Source of the DNA: Flavobacterium sp.
GTDB taxonomy: Bacteria > Bacteroidota > Bacteroidia > Flavobacteriales > Flavobacteriaceae
Direction of reading: 5' to 3'
Assembly (NCBI GenBank): GCA_016787805.1
Contig: JAEUTY010000014.1
Coordinates: 1-64,000, forward strand
Length of the DNA: 64,000 nt
Position 1 is the first letter of the stretch, and every line of letters starts with the position of its first letter. Below the pieces are notes generated by a model. It saw nothing but the letters and a program-made list of their open reading frames with translations. It was not told the origin of the DNA and made no database searches. Below are positions 35,875-43,151 of the stretch, one piece after another. Position numbers and translations under genes: made by a program.

Positions 35875-36546
35875 ATGAACACACTGTTGGAAAAAGAAAT
35901 TTACGAATTGATTGGCGATAATCATCAAATGACATCAGCCGAAACTCCTTTACGACCTGATGCTTTTGACAAATCAGACGCTGATAAAATGCAAGTCATC
36001 GAACATCACTTTCACGCCATTATGCAAGAAATGGGATTAGACATGACCGACGACAGCCTCAAAGGAACACCACATCGCGTAGCCAAAATGTTTATTCAAG
36101 AGATTTTCTCGGGCTTGAATCCGGCCAACAAACCCAAAATTTCGGTGTTTGATAACAGTTACCACTACGATAAAATGCTTGTCGAAGCTAATATTAGTTT
36201 CAATTCGACTTGCGAACACCATTTTTTGCCAATCATCGGAAAAGCGCACATCGGTTATGTTTCGAGCGGCAAAGTGATTGGCTTGTCGAAACTCAATCGT
36301 ATCGTCGATTACTATTCGCGTCGTCCGCAAGTGCAAGAGCGCTTGATTATGCAAATTTTCAACGAACTCAAATCGGTACTCGAAACCGACAACGTGATTG
36401 TGGTGATGGAAGCCACACATTTGTGTGTATCGAGTCGCGGTATCAAAGACGAATCGAGCTACACGTCGACCATACAATATGGAGGCATTTTCAACGAAAA
36501 AGAAAACCGCAACGATTTCTTCAACTTAATTAAACAAGAAAAGTAG
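35875..36546 (+). CDS. folE: GTP cyclohydrolase I
   Basis: Converts GTP to 7,8-dihydroneopterin triphosphate, the entry to folate and other pterins. The 223 aa show the zinc and catalytic residues Cys113, His115 and His116 (STCEHHFLPI) and Cys184 (THLCVSSRGIKDESSYT), plus KGTPHRVAKMF, GYVSSGKVIGLSKLNRIVDYYSRRPQVQERL. Homodecameric type IA enzyme. It has an unusual promoter palindrome. A GC-rich repeat element follows directly. Confidence 0.97.
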   Translation: MNTLLEKEIYELIGDNHQMTSAETPLRPDAFDKSDADKMQVIEHHFHAIMQEMGLDMTDDSLKGTPHRVAKMFIQEIFSGLNPANKPKISVFDNSYHYDKMLVEANISFNSTCEHHFLPIIGKAHIGYVSSGKVIGLSKLNRIVDYYSRRPQVQERLIMQIFNELKSVLETDNVIVVMEATHLCVSSRGIKDESSYTSTIQYGGIFNEKENRNDFFNLIKQEK

Positions 36547-36555
36547 TTTTTTTAG

Positions 36556-36676
36556 TTGGGCGTGCCCCAGTTCACCAAACAGCTGTTCTTCGATATTCAG
36601 TTTGCAACTGGGTCGCGCTACAGGCACTCGCTTCCCTGCGGGCGAGCTCAAACAGTGCCAGTATCGCTCACGCACT
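36556..36676 (+). repeat. GC-rich GGGCGTG...CTCACGC structured element
   Basis: Starts GGGCGTGCCCCAG and ends ATCGCTCACGCAC, so GCGTG and CACGC can pair. Inside, GGCACT pairs with AGTGCC around CTCGC / GCGAG. It is markedly richer in G and C than its surroundings. It recalls an intergenic element I associate with Flavobacteriia. No gene is present between folE and 36740. Confidence 0.65.
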
Positions 36677-36739
36677 TTTGTAGTCAAATTTGGCATCAGA
36701 TTTGTATAATGACTTATGTATTTTTAATTACATTAACGA

Positions 36740-37045
36740 ATGACAAAAGAAATTCAACTGCATCAGGAGAACAATATTGCGGACAACAAAAGCCGCGATT
36801 TGATTCTGAGTATAGTGTTAGATTTAATAGGTTATGCCACTTATGCAATCCCGTTTTTAGGCGAATTTGCTGATATCGTTTGGGCACCAGTTGCAGGTTA
36901 TTTGATGACACGCATTTACAAAGGATTTGCAGGTAAGTTAGGAGGAATTTTCGCCTTTTTAGAAGAAGCCATTCCGTTTACCGACTTTATTCCATCCTTT
37001 ACTATTATGTGGTTCTATACCTACATCATCAAAAAAGGAAAATAA
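36740..37045 (+). CDS. Small hypothetical membrane protein
   Basis: A 101-aa protein I do not recognise. The N-terminal 20 residues are polar, then two or three hydrophobic segments follow (LILSIVLDLIGYATYAIPFLG, IVWAPVAGYLMTRIY, IPSFTIMWFYTYII). It is probably an inner-membrane protein. ATG 36740 is the only good start. It has its own terminator with a GAAA loop 12 bp after the stop, indicating that it is expressed as a unit. Confidence 0.7.
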   Translation: MTKEIQLHQENNIADNKSRDLILSIVLDLIGYATYAIPFLGEFADIVWAPVAGYLMTRIYKGFAGKLGGIFAFLEEAIPFTDFIPSFTIMWFYTYIIKKGK

Positions 37046-37056
37046 GAAAAACACTA

Positions 37057-37086
37057 AACCAATCGGAAACGGTTGGTTTTTTTATT
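37057..37086 (+). terminator. Rho-independent terminator with GAAA tetraloop
   Basis: AACCAATCG-GAAA-CGGTTGGTT (9-bp stem, one G-T pair) followed by seven T. Confidence 0.9.
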
Positions 37087-37134
37087 TTCTCATTGAACCT
37101 CTGAGCCTTCTCAGTGCAACTCTGTGTAATAACT

Positions 37135-37458
37135 CTATTTCTTCAACGAATCAAAAAAATCAGCAATAAATCCGAGTTTCATACTGCGTAGCATTTTCTT
37201 TTCAAAAGCCCAAAAAAACTCAAATTGTCGGAAAACAAATCCAAAAAACACCAAAAGCACTTGGTAAATAGGAAAGATTAAGATGATGTAAAGTGGCCAA
37301 TAAATCCAACCCGAAGTTGTGTCGCGAACAATTCCAAACAAAGACAAAAACGGTTTTGATAAGTAAGCTGCTGTTGATCCAGTAATGGCAAAAACAACTA
37401 TAATGACAAATACTTGCCAGTTGGATTTGATGTTCCAGCGTTTTTTAAAATTACTCAT
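37135..37458 (-). CDS. DUF6787-like small membrane protein
   Basis: A 107-aa membrane protein with FKKRWNIKSNWQVFVIIVVFAITGSTAAYLSKPFL at the N-terminus and a second hydrophobic stretch (WIYWPLYIILIFPIYQVLLVFFGFVF). The RWxIxSNWQ start matches what I recall as DUF6787, a flavobacterial family of unknown function. ATG 37458 is used; the in-frame codon at 37464 is TTG. It is downstream of the DUF6146 gene after 30 bp, at the end of the ser block. Confidence 0.75.
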   Translation of the reverse strand: MSNFKKRWNIKSNWQVFVIIVVFAITGSTAAYLSKPFLSLFGIVRDTTSGWIYWPLYIILIFPIYQVLLVFFGFVFRQFEFFWAFEKKMLRSMKLGFIADFFDSLKK

Positions 37459-37488
37459 CTTCAAATTGTAGACTACAAATTTAGTAAA

Positions 37489-37920
37489 TTAAATCCGAGG
37501 TACAAATCCTGCGAGCTGTTGTTTGTAATGAATTTGAAAATAAATAAAATAATTGTAAATCAAATAGTTGACTTCGTATCCATAATGAATATTCGGATCG
37601 TAATCGATTTGCATTTCGTACAAATTCGGATCAAAGCGAGTTGGTTGAAGCACACGACTGTTCCATTCCATAACATAAAGTCGGTTGCGTTGTTCTAAAA
37701 ACGATTCTGAATAATAACCTCTTGGTCGCGCTTGTCCGTACAAAAAAGAACTAAATCCAGGATCAATAATGATTACTTCGTATTCTATTTCGTCATTAGC
37801 AATCCGAACAGTGTCTGAAGTTTTTGTAACAACATTAGTTGAATCTGTTACTGTTTTTTGAGTTGAATTACAGCTAATTATTAATCCTACAATTAGTAGT
37901 GTAGTGACTACTTTTTTCAT
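37489..37920 (-). CDS. DUF6146 family lipoprotein
   Basis: A 143-aa lipoprotein (signal KKVVTTLLIVGLIISC). The core DEIEYEVIIIDPGFSSFLYGQARPRGYYSESFLEQRNRLYVMEWNSRVLQP and the tail DPNIHYGYEVNYLIYNYFIYFQ match DUF6146, a conserved flavobacterial family without known function. ATG 37920 places the lipobox correctly; an upstream in-frame codon would not. A minus-strand -7 element TAACTTTG (37935-37942) lies 14 bp upstream. Confidence 0.82.
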   Translation of the reverse strand: MKKVVTTLLIVGLIISCNSTQKTVTDSTNVVTKTSDTVRIANDEIEYEVIIIDPGFSSFLYGQARPRGYYSESFLEQRNRLYVMEWNSRVLQPTRFDPNLYEMQIDYDPNIHYGYEVNYLIYNYFIYFQIHYKQQLAGFVPRI

Positions 37921-37983
37921 GACAAAACTTTTCTCAAAGTTATTAATTTTCAACTAATTAGTTGTTTTTTTTTCGTGATTTTA

Positions 37984-38019
37984 ACAAAAAAAAATCACCT
38001 TGGAGTAGCAAGGTGATTT
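37984..38019 (-). terminator. Rho-independent terminator after the DUF937 gene
   Basis: AAATCACCTTG-N6-CAAGGTGATTT (11-bp perfect stem) followed on the minus strand by a long T-run. It separates DUF937 from DUF6146 transcription. Confidence 0.9.
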
Positions 38020-38039
38020 ATAAAAGAGTGAAAAATAAA

Positions 38040-38633
38040 TTATTTTCCACCAAATAATTTTCCGAGTAATCCGCCCAAAAAGCCACCGCTTTTTTGTCCG
38101 CCTTCACTTCCGCCAGTTACGGCTGAAATTGCATCGCCAATACCAACTTGTCCGTCTCCATCTTTATCCAAACCTAACATTCCACCATATTTAGATACTG
38201 CATCCATCAATCCACCACTTGAAGCGCCATTGCCACCTGTAATGGCTCCAATCACATCCGAAATTTGAATTCCAGCATTGTTTGGGTCTTTGGCTCCACC
38301 AATCAGCGAACCTAATACTTTTGGAATCAAGCTTCCAGCAACACCCGACGAAGCTTCACTGCTTAAACCAAATTTTTCGCCTAAACTTCCGCTCAATTGT
38401 TCAGTAATCATACTTACAACTGGGTTGGAGGCATCGCCAGCATTATTGCCTTCAAATAATTTTCCAATCATATCGGCCCCACCTTCTTGAGAAGCAATAT
38501 TCTTCAAACTATCTAAAATAGAACCACTTGCGTGTTCCATTACCGCTTCATTATGTTCATTTGGTACAGCTGGGTTATTTACCACTGCATCACCACCAAA
38601 TTGTTTTACGAGTTCTGTTAATTGATCAAACAT
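38040..38633 (-). CDS. DUF937 domain-containing protein
   Basis: A 197-aa soluble protein with the DUF937 repeat architecture (FDQLTELVKQFGGDAVVNNPAVPN, then SSGVAGSLIPKVLGSLIG). The C-terminal part contains DKDGDGQVGIGD, a perfect EF-hand loop (acidic residues at loop positions 1, 3, 5 and 12), and a glycine-rich tail (GGFLGGLLGKLFGG). Function is unknown; calcium binding is a testable inference. It has its own promoter and terminator, so it is expressed independently of serA. Confidence 0.85.
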   Translation of the reverse strand: MFDQLTELVKQFGGDAVVNNPAVPNEHNEAVMEHASGSILDSLKNIASQEGGADMIGKLFEGNNAGDASNPVVSMITEQLSGSLGEKFGLSSEASSGVAGSLIPKVLGSLIGGAKDPNNAGIQISDVIGAITGGNGASSGGLMDAVSKYGGMLGLDKDGDGQVGIGDAISAVTGGSEGGQKSGGFLGGLLGKLFGGK

Positions 38634-38659
38634 CTTATTTCTTTTTTTAGTTTAACTAT

Positions 38660-38692
38660 CAAATGTAGGAAAAATATTGAATAAAAAACAAA
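38660..38692 (-). promoter_or_regulatory. Promoter of the DUF937 gene
   Basis: On the minus strand TTTG (38689-38692), N21, TACATTTG (38660-38667). It sits between the serA stop and the DUF937 ATG. Confidence 0.6.
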
Positions 38693-38698
38693 TTCAAC

Positions 38699-39658
38699 TT
38701 ATTTTTCTGTCTTTAGCAAACTACTAATTTGTTCGGCTAGTTCAGTTCCAATTCGGTCTTGTGCTTCTAAAGTAGCAGCACCAATATGTGGCGTTAATGA
38801 AATTTTTGGGTGCATCAATATCTGAATTTCTGGTGTTGGCTCGTTTTCAAAAACATCCAAACCAGCAAAAAGAACCTTTTCGTTATCCAAAGCTTCTACT
38901 AAAGCTACTTCATTAATCACACCACCACGAGCACAGTTTACAATACCTACATTGTCTTTCATTAGTTCTATTTCGGCTTTGTCAATTACATAACCTTCTT
39001 GAGCTGGAACGTGCAATGTAATAAAATCAGAATGTTTGAATACATCTTCTAATGGTTCGGTAACGATGTCTACATTAATGAATTGTCCGTTATAAAAATC
39101 AACACGAATTACGGCTTCGCTCACAAATTTATCGGCAGCAATTACTTTCATTCCCAATCCTAATGCCATTTTGGCAACCGCTTGTCCAATTCGCCCAAAA
39201 CCAATAATTCCAAGTGTTTTTCCACGTAATTCAATTCCGTTGGCATATGCTTTTTTCAAGCCTTCAAAATTGGTGTCGCCTTCCAATGGCATATTACGAT
39301 TGGCATCGTGCAAAAAGCGAACACCAGTAAACAAATGCGCAAACACCAATTCAGCCACACTTTCTGAGGAAGAAGCTGGAGTATTGATTATGTGTTTCCC
39401 ATTTGCTCTAGCGTAATCCACATCAATATTGTCCATACCAACGCCGCCGCGACCAATAATTTTTAGTCCAGGACAAGCATCAATAATGTCTTTTCTTACT
39501 TTGGTTGCACTGCGCACTAAAAGCACAGCAACGTTATTGGTGTTGATAAAATTCGCAACTTGTTCTTGTGCTACTTTGGTTGTTATGACTTCAAATCCGC
39601 CTTTTTCTAAAGCTTTAATTCCGCTTTTAGAAATTCCGTCGTTGGCTAATACCTTCAT
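38699..39658 (-). CDS. serA: D-2-hydroxyacid dehydrogenase, probable 3-phosphoglycerate dehydrogenase
   Basis: A 319-aa NAD-dependent enzyme predicted to oxidise 3-phosphoglycerate, the first step of serine synthesis. Seen are GRGGVGMDNIDVDYA, the NAD-binding GFGRIGQAVAKMALGLGMKVIAAD, NCARGGVINEVAL and the catalytic His in HIGAATLEAQDRIG. It is the short form without an ACT regulatory domain. The tie to serine comes mainly from the adjacent serC on the same strand. A 14-bp tandem repeat lies in the gap to serC. Confidence 0.88.
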   Translation of the reverse strand: MKVLANDGISKSGIKALEKGGFEVITTKVAQEQVANFINTNNVAVLLVRSATKVRKDIIDACPGLKIIGRGGVGMDNIDVDYARANGKHIINTPASSSESVAELVFAHLFTGVRFLHDANRNMPLEGDTNFEGLKKAYANGIELRGKTLGIIGFGRIGQAVAKMALGLGMKVIAADKFVSEAVIRVDFYNGQFINVDIVTEPLEDVFKHSDFITLHVPAQEGYVIDKAEIELMKDNVGIVNCARGGVINEVALVEALDNEKVLFAGLDVFENEPTPEIQILMHPKISLTPHIGAATLEAQDRIGTELAEQISSLLKTEK

Positions 39659-39664
39659 CTTTTA

Positions 39665-39720
39665 TTGTATAATGTAAATTGTATAATGTAAATTGTATAA
39701 TGTAAATTGTATAATGTAAA
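39665..39720. repeat. 14-bp tandem repeat, four copies
   Basis: TTGTATAATGTAAA repeated four times without error, between the serA start and the serC stop. In the serC-serA transcript it lies just 5' of serA. Confidence 0.9.
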
Positions 39721-39752
39721 TTGTTTACTGCGTTCTGTTTCTGCGTTCTGTT

Positions 39753-40847
39753 TTATTCTGCCAACTGCGACTGAACACTGAACACTTCTTCTAGCTTTTG
39801 CATTACATCGACCAAAACTTGAACGCTTTCAAGAGGTAATGCGTTGTACATTGAAGCACGATAACCACCAACAGAACGATGACCAGCTAAGCCCGAAATT
39901 CCAGCTTCTTTCCACATTTTGTCAAAGGTTTCTTGGTGTTCAGGGTTTACTAATAAAAAGGTAGCATTCATTGTGCTTCGATCTTCCACAGCTGCAGTTC
40001 CGATGAATAAAGAATTGCGATCAATTTCGTTGTAAAGCAATTCGGCTTTGGCTTGATTGATTTTTTCGATAGCAGAAATTCCGCCTAAGTTTTTCAACCA
40101 TTGTAAGGTTAAAAGCGAGGCGTACACAGGGAAAACCGCAGGCGTATTGTACATACTTTCGGCTTTGATGTGTTTTTCGTAATCTAACATACTCGGAATG
40201 GTACGCCCCGATTTTCCTAAGATTTCTTCTTTCACTACAACCAAAGTGGTTCCCGCTGGACCCATATTTTTTTGTGCTCCAGCGTAAATTAAATCAAATT
40301 GAGAGAAATCTAAAGTACGTGAAAAAATATCCGAGCTCATGTCGCATACTATTGGAACATTTGTTTGTGGAAACGATTTCATTTGGGTTCCGAAGATGGT
40401 ATTGTTGCTGGTGCAGTGAAAATAACTTGCATCAGTTGGGATAGTGTATTCAGTAGGAATATAATTATAATTTTGATCTTTAGAAGAAGCAACGACTACG
40501 GTTTCACCAAAATGTTTGGCTTCTTTGATGGCATTATTAGCCCAAGTTCCCGTATCTAAATACGCCGCTTTTCCATCAGTTTTCATTAAATTATACGGCA
40601 CCATTAAAAACTCTAAACTAGCGCCACCTTGTAAAAAAAGAGCCTGATAACCTTTTCCTTCCAAACCTAAAAGTTCCAATACCAAAGCTCTGGCTTCTTC
40701 CATAACGGCAACGAAATCCTTACTACGGTGTGAAATTTCAAGAATGGATAAATCGGAGTTATTGAAGTTTAAAATAGCTTTTGCCGATTTCTCAAAAACT
40801 TCTTGCGGTAAAATGCATGGTCCTGCGCTGTAGTTGTGTTTTTTCAT
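39753..40847 (-). CDS. serC: Phosphoserine aminotransferase
   Basis: PLP enzyme converting 3-phosphohydroxypyruvate to phosphoserine, and also acting in pyridoxal phosphate synthesis in some bacteria. The 364 aa show HNYSAGPCILPQEVFEKS at the N-terminus, LFLQGGASLEF, CDMSSDIFSR, the Schiff-base Lys in YAGAQKNMGPAGTT and GHRSVGGYRASMYNAL. The last residues (VFSVQSQLAE) are encoded in a CAGT/ACTG micro-repeat like those in nearby intergenic DNA. It probably heads a serC-serA transcript. Confidence 0.96.
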   Translation of the reverse strand: MKKHNYSAGPCILPQEVFEKSAKAILNFNNSDLSILEISHRSKDFVAVMEEARALVLELLGLEGKGYQALFLQGGASLEFLMVPYNLMKTDGKAAYLDTGTWANNAIKEAKHFGETVVVASSKDQNYNYIPTEYTIPTDASYFHCTSNNTIFGTQMKSFPQTNVPIVCDMSSDIFSRTLDFSQFDLIYAGAQKNMGPAGTTLVVVKEEILGKSGRTIPSMLDYEKHIKAESMYNTPAVFPVYASLLTLQWLKNLGGISAIEKINQAKAELLYNEIDRNSLFIGTAAVEDRSTMNATFLLVNPEHQETFDKMWKEAGISGLAGHRSVGGYRASMYNALPLESVQVLVDVMQKLEEVFSVQSQLAE

Positions 40848-40990
40848 GATTGAATCTCCAAAAAATTAAGTTGCAAATTTCGGAAATAGGGAGCGAAAAA
40901 GCAGTTAGAATTTGATAATAATTCACCTCTATTATTAACGAAATCGTTTTAGTTAACAACAATTTTTGCGAATATTGAAATGGGAAATAG

Positions 40991-42049
40991 TTAAATATTG
41001 AGTAAAAAATCTAAAGTATCCACATTATCAGCATAATCCCAAAGGTTTGGTTTTTGGGTTTGGCCAAATGCGATACTATTTTCAATTAAGTTATTAGAAA
41101 CGATACACTGAATTTGGTTTGCATCTTGTTGTAATCGATTTTGTAGCTCATTCAAATCAGAATAATATTCATAAAAAACCGAAGAAATAGGCGAGGAGTA
41201 ACTCGTATCTTCTTTTAAAGTAAGGAATTCATTGTCGAGCAGTTTGAAATTACTCATCAAAAAAACCGCTTTATTGTAGTCGTAATTATTGGAGTATTTT
41301 TCGTAAAAAATAACATCTTTGTATTCGTAAATCGCCTGAAAAAAAAGTTGAAAATCATAGTTTTCAGGAACAAAAAGTTTGGAGACATTTCGGCATCCTA
41401 AACCAAAGTAGCGGAAAATATCTTCACCCAATTTCACTAAGTCATCATGCGATTCGTTACCGTTTAAAATTGCCACTGAATTTCTGTTTTTACGAATAAT
41501 AGAAGGCTTATCTTTAAAATAATATTCAAAATAACGCGCTGTATTGTTGCTTCCAGTAGCGATTACAGCATCAAAATGCTCTAGTTTTCCTTCTGTAAAA
41601 GTGATGTAATTCTCCAATCGCGCATCACAAGTGATAAGGTATTTGGCCAAAAATGGTAGCAACTTTTGATCGTTGGATGAAGTTTTAACAATTACTTTGT
41701 GACCCGAAAGGAGTACAGATAAAAAGTCGTGAAACCCGACCAATGGAATATTTCCTGCCAAAATTAAACCAACAGTTTTGGGTTGAAAATTCGAAAAATC
41801 ATATCCTGCTAACCACTGATTCAAGTTCGTTTCACTCAACGAATCTGCCCATGATTGAATGGCAAAATACACTTGTTCAGGCGTAAACCAGCCGTTGTGT
41901 GATTGGGAAAGCTCGATTAAATTGATAAAATCATCATAAAACAAATCGTTGTTTTCGACAGCCTCTTTTTTGATGTTGTTGTGCAATGAAAACTGGCTCA
42001 AAAAATGCCCTAATTGAATAAAACATATTTTTTTGTCGATTTGTAACAT
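40991..42049 (-). CDS. Acyl-CoA reductase (LuxC-like)
   Basis: A 352-aa protein of the LuxC-type acyl-CoA reductase superfamily (aldehyde dehydrogenase fold). Motifs include LILAGNIPLVGFHDFLSVLLSGHKVIVKTSSND, FDAVIATGSNNTARYFEYYF and FRYFGLGCRNVSKLFVPENYD, whose Cys in GLGCRNVS is the likely acyl-accepting residue. It would reduce an acyl-CoA to an aldehyde; the physiological substrate is unknown and no luciferase or LuxE is nearby. It is divergent from a ferredoxin, with overlapping palindromic promoters between them. Confidence 0.87.
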   Translation of the reverse strand: MLQIDKKICFIQLGHFLSQFSLHNNIKKEAVENNDLFYDDFINLIELSQSHNGWFTPEQVYFAIQSWADSLSETNLNQWLAGYDFSNFQPKTVGLILAGNIPLVGFHDFLSVLLSGHKVIVKTSSNDQKLLPFLAKYLITCDARLENYITFTEGKLEHFDAVIATGSNNTARYFEYYFKDKPSIIRKNRNSVAILNGNESHDDLVKLGEDIFRYFGLGCRNVSKLFVPENYDFQLFFQAIYEYKDVIFYEKYSNNYDYNKAVFLMSNFKLLDNEFLTLKEDTSYSSPISSVFYEYYSDLNELQNRLQQDANQIQCIVSNNLIENSIAFGQTQKPNLWDYADNVDTLDFLLNI

Positions 42050-42056
42050 AAGTAAC

Positions 42057-42119
42057 TTGTTTATGAAAGGTTTTGATTGTAATTTTGCGCAAAATTAAGG
42101 TTTTTTGGCTTTAGGCAAT
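42057..42119. promoter_or_regulatory. Overlapping opposed promoters on an 18-bp palindrome
   Basis: TAATTTTGCGCAAAATTA (42081-42098) is a perfect palindrome that carries a TAnnTTTG -7 element on each strand. The plus side has TTG (42057-42059) 21 nt upstream; the minus side has TTG (42117-42119) 18 nt upstream. Each promoter would start inside the other's -7 region, so the ferredoxin and acyl-CoA reductase genes could be mutually exclusive or tightly balanced. The stretch 42107-42198 to the right is a GCTTTAAGC/GCTTAAAGC micro-repeat. Confidence 0.6.
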
Positions 42120-42199
42120 ACGCTTTAAGCAGTAAGCACTAATTTAATTTAAATATAATAGCTTAAAGCCTAGTGCTTAAAGCATAAAGCATAAAAAAA

Positions 42200-42550
42200 A
42201 TGGCAATAATAATAACAGATGAATGTATTAATTGCGGTGCCTGTGAACCAGAGTGCCCAAATACAGCAATTTATGAAGGAGCTGACGATTGGAGATACAA
42301 AGACGGAACGAAATTAAAAGGAAAAGTAATTTTGCCTGACGGTTCAGAAGTGGATGCAGATGCTGCTCAAACACCTATCTCGGATGATATTTACTATATT
42401 GTTCCTAGTAAATGTACTGAATGTAAAGGATTTCATGAAGAACCACAATGTGCTGCAGTTTGCCCAGTTGACTGTTGTGTTCCCGACGATAATCATGTGG
42501 AAAGCGAAGAGACGTTATTGAATAGACAATCGTTTTTACACAACGAATAA
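42200..42550 (+). CDS. 4Fe-4S dicluster ferredoxin
   Basis: A 116-aa ferredoxin with two cluster motifs: [12 protein letters not shown] (CxxCxxCxxxCP, N-terminal) and [18 protein letters not shown] (CxxCx8CxxxC). The spacing and the insert between the motifs match Alvin-type 2[4Fe-4S] ferredoxins. It is a low-potential electron carrier in the cytoplasm. It is expressed opposite to the acyl-CoA reductase and ends in a strong terminator. Confidence 0.95.
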   Translation: MAIIITDECINCGACEPECPNTAIYEGADDWRYKDGTKLKGKVILPDGSEVDADAAQTPISDDIYYIVPSKCTECKGFHEEPQCAAVCPVDCCVPDDNHVESEETLLNRQSFLHNE

Positions 42551-42556
42551 TAAACC

Positions 42557-42584
42557 AACCTCAAGTTATCTTGAGGTTTTTTTT
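42557..42584 (+). terminator. Rho-independent terminator after ferredoxin
   Basis: AACCTCAAG-TTAT-CTTGAGGTT with a T-run, 6 bp after the ferredoxin stop. The ATG of the next gene follows almost at once. Confidence 0.9.
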
Positions 42585-42588
42585 GCTT

Positions 42589-43035
42589 ATGGCGTATTAC
42601 TTTTTTAGAATATTAGGAATTCTACTTATTTTAAATTTGGCTTACAAATCGTATATTTATTATACATATGAGAAAGTGGAAGCAAAAGTCATAGGTTATG
42701 ATGGTTCAGAATATGAGAATTATCAAAATTTTGAAGACTATTTTGATGGTAGAAGTCCTCTTTTTAAATCACCATTGGTAGAATTTAAATGGGATAATTA
42801 TCTTTATCAAAGCTGTCGAGACGAATGGAAATACCTTAATTTTTTAAGGAAAGGTCATTCTACAATTGTTCTAATTGACAAAAGTTCTAGATCTATGGAA
42901 TTGGCAACGTTTTCACAATTTTGGTTGACCTATTACAACGTACTTACTTTTTTTACGATTGCCTACTTTGGAACTGTTTTTGTCGCTTTATCACTTCCAG
43001 AACGGATTGGGAAAAAGCCCCGTGAATGGAAGTAA
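42589..43035 (+). CDS. Hypothetical membrane protein (DUF3592-like)
   Basis: A 148-aa protein with an N-terminal membrane segment (YYFFRILGILLILNLAYKSYIYY), an extracytoplasmic region (about 28-110, VEAKVIGYDGSE ... LVEFKWDNYLYQS) and a second membrane segment (YYNVLTFFTIAYFGTVFVAL). This TM-domain-TM layout resembles DUF3592 proteins, but similarity is weak. ATG 42589 is preferred to an in-frame TTG at 42571, which lies inside the terminator stem. Confidence 0.6.
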   Translation: MAYYFFRILGILLILNLAYKSYIYYTYEKVEAKVIGYDGSEYENYQNFEDYFDGRSPLFKSPLVEFKWDNYLYQSCRDEWKYLNFLRKGHSTIVLIDKSSRSMELATFSQFWLTYYNVLTFFTIAYFGTVFVALSLPERIGKKPREWK

Positions 43036-43126
43036 ATGAATTTAAAATTTTAAGATAATCATTGTATTTTTTTAATTCATTTAAAAATTCTCATCATTTT
43101 TGTTAAAAAATACAAATAAGTTTTGC

Positions 43127-43134
43127 TAGATTTG
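43127..43134 (+). promoter_or_regulatory. -7 element of the 43152 gene
   Basis: TAGATTTG, 17 bp before the ATG. A TTTTTG at 43097-43102 is 24 nt upstream, slightly far for a -33 element. Confidence 0.5.
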
Positions 43135-43151
43135 TTAAAACAAAAACCAAT

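Noticed and set aside
36556-36873. Possible 105-residue protein starting in the GC-rich element
   Set aside because: It covers the structured repeat and overlaps the better supported membrane protein at 36740 in another frame.
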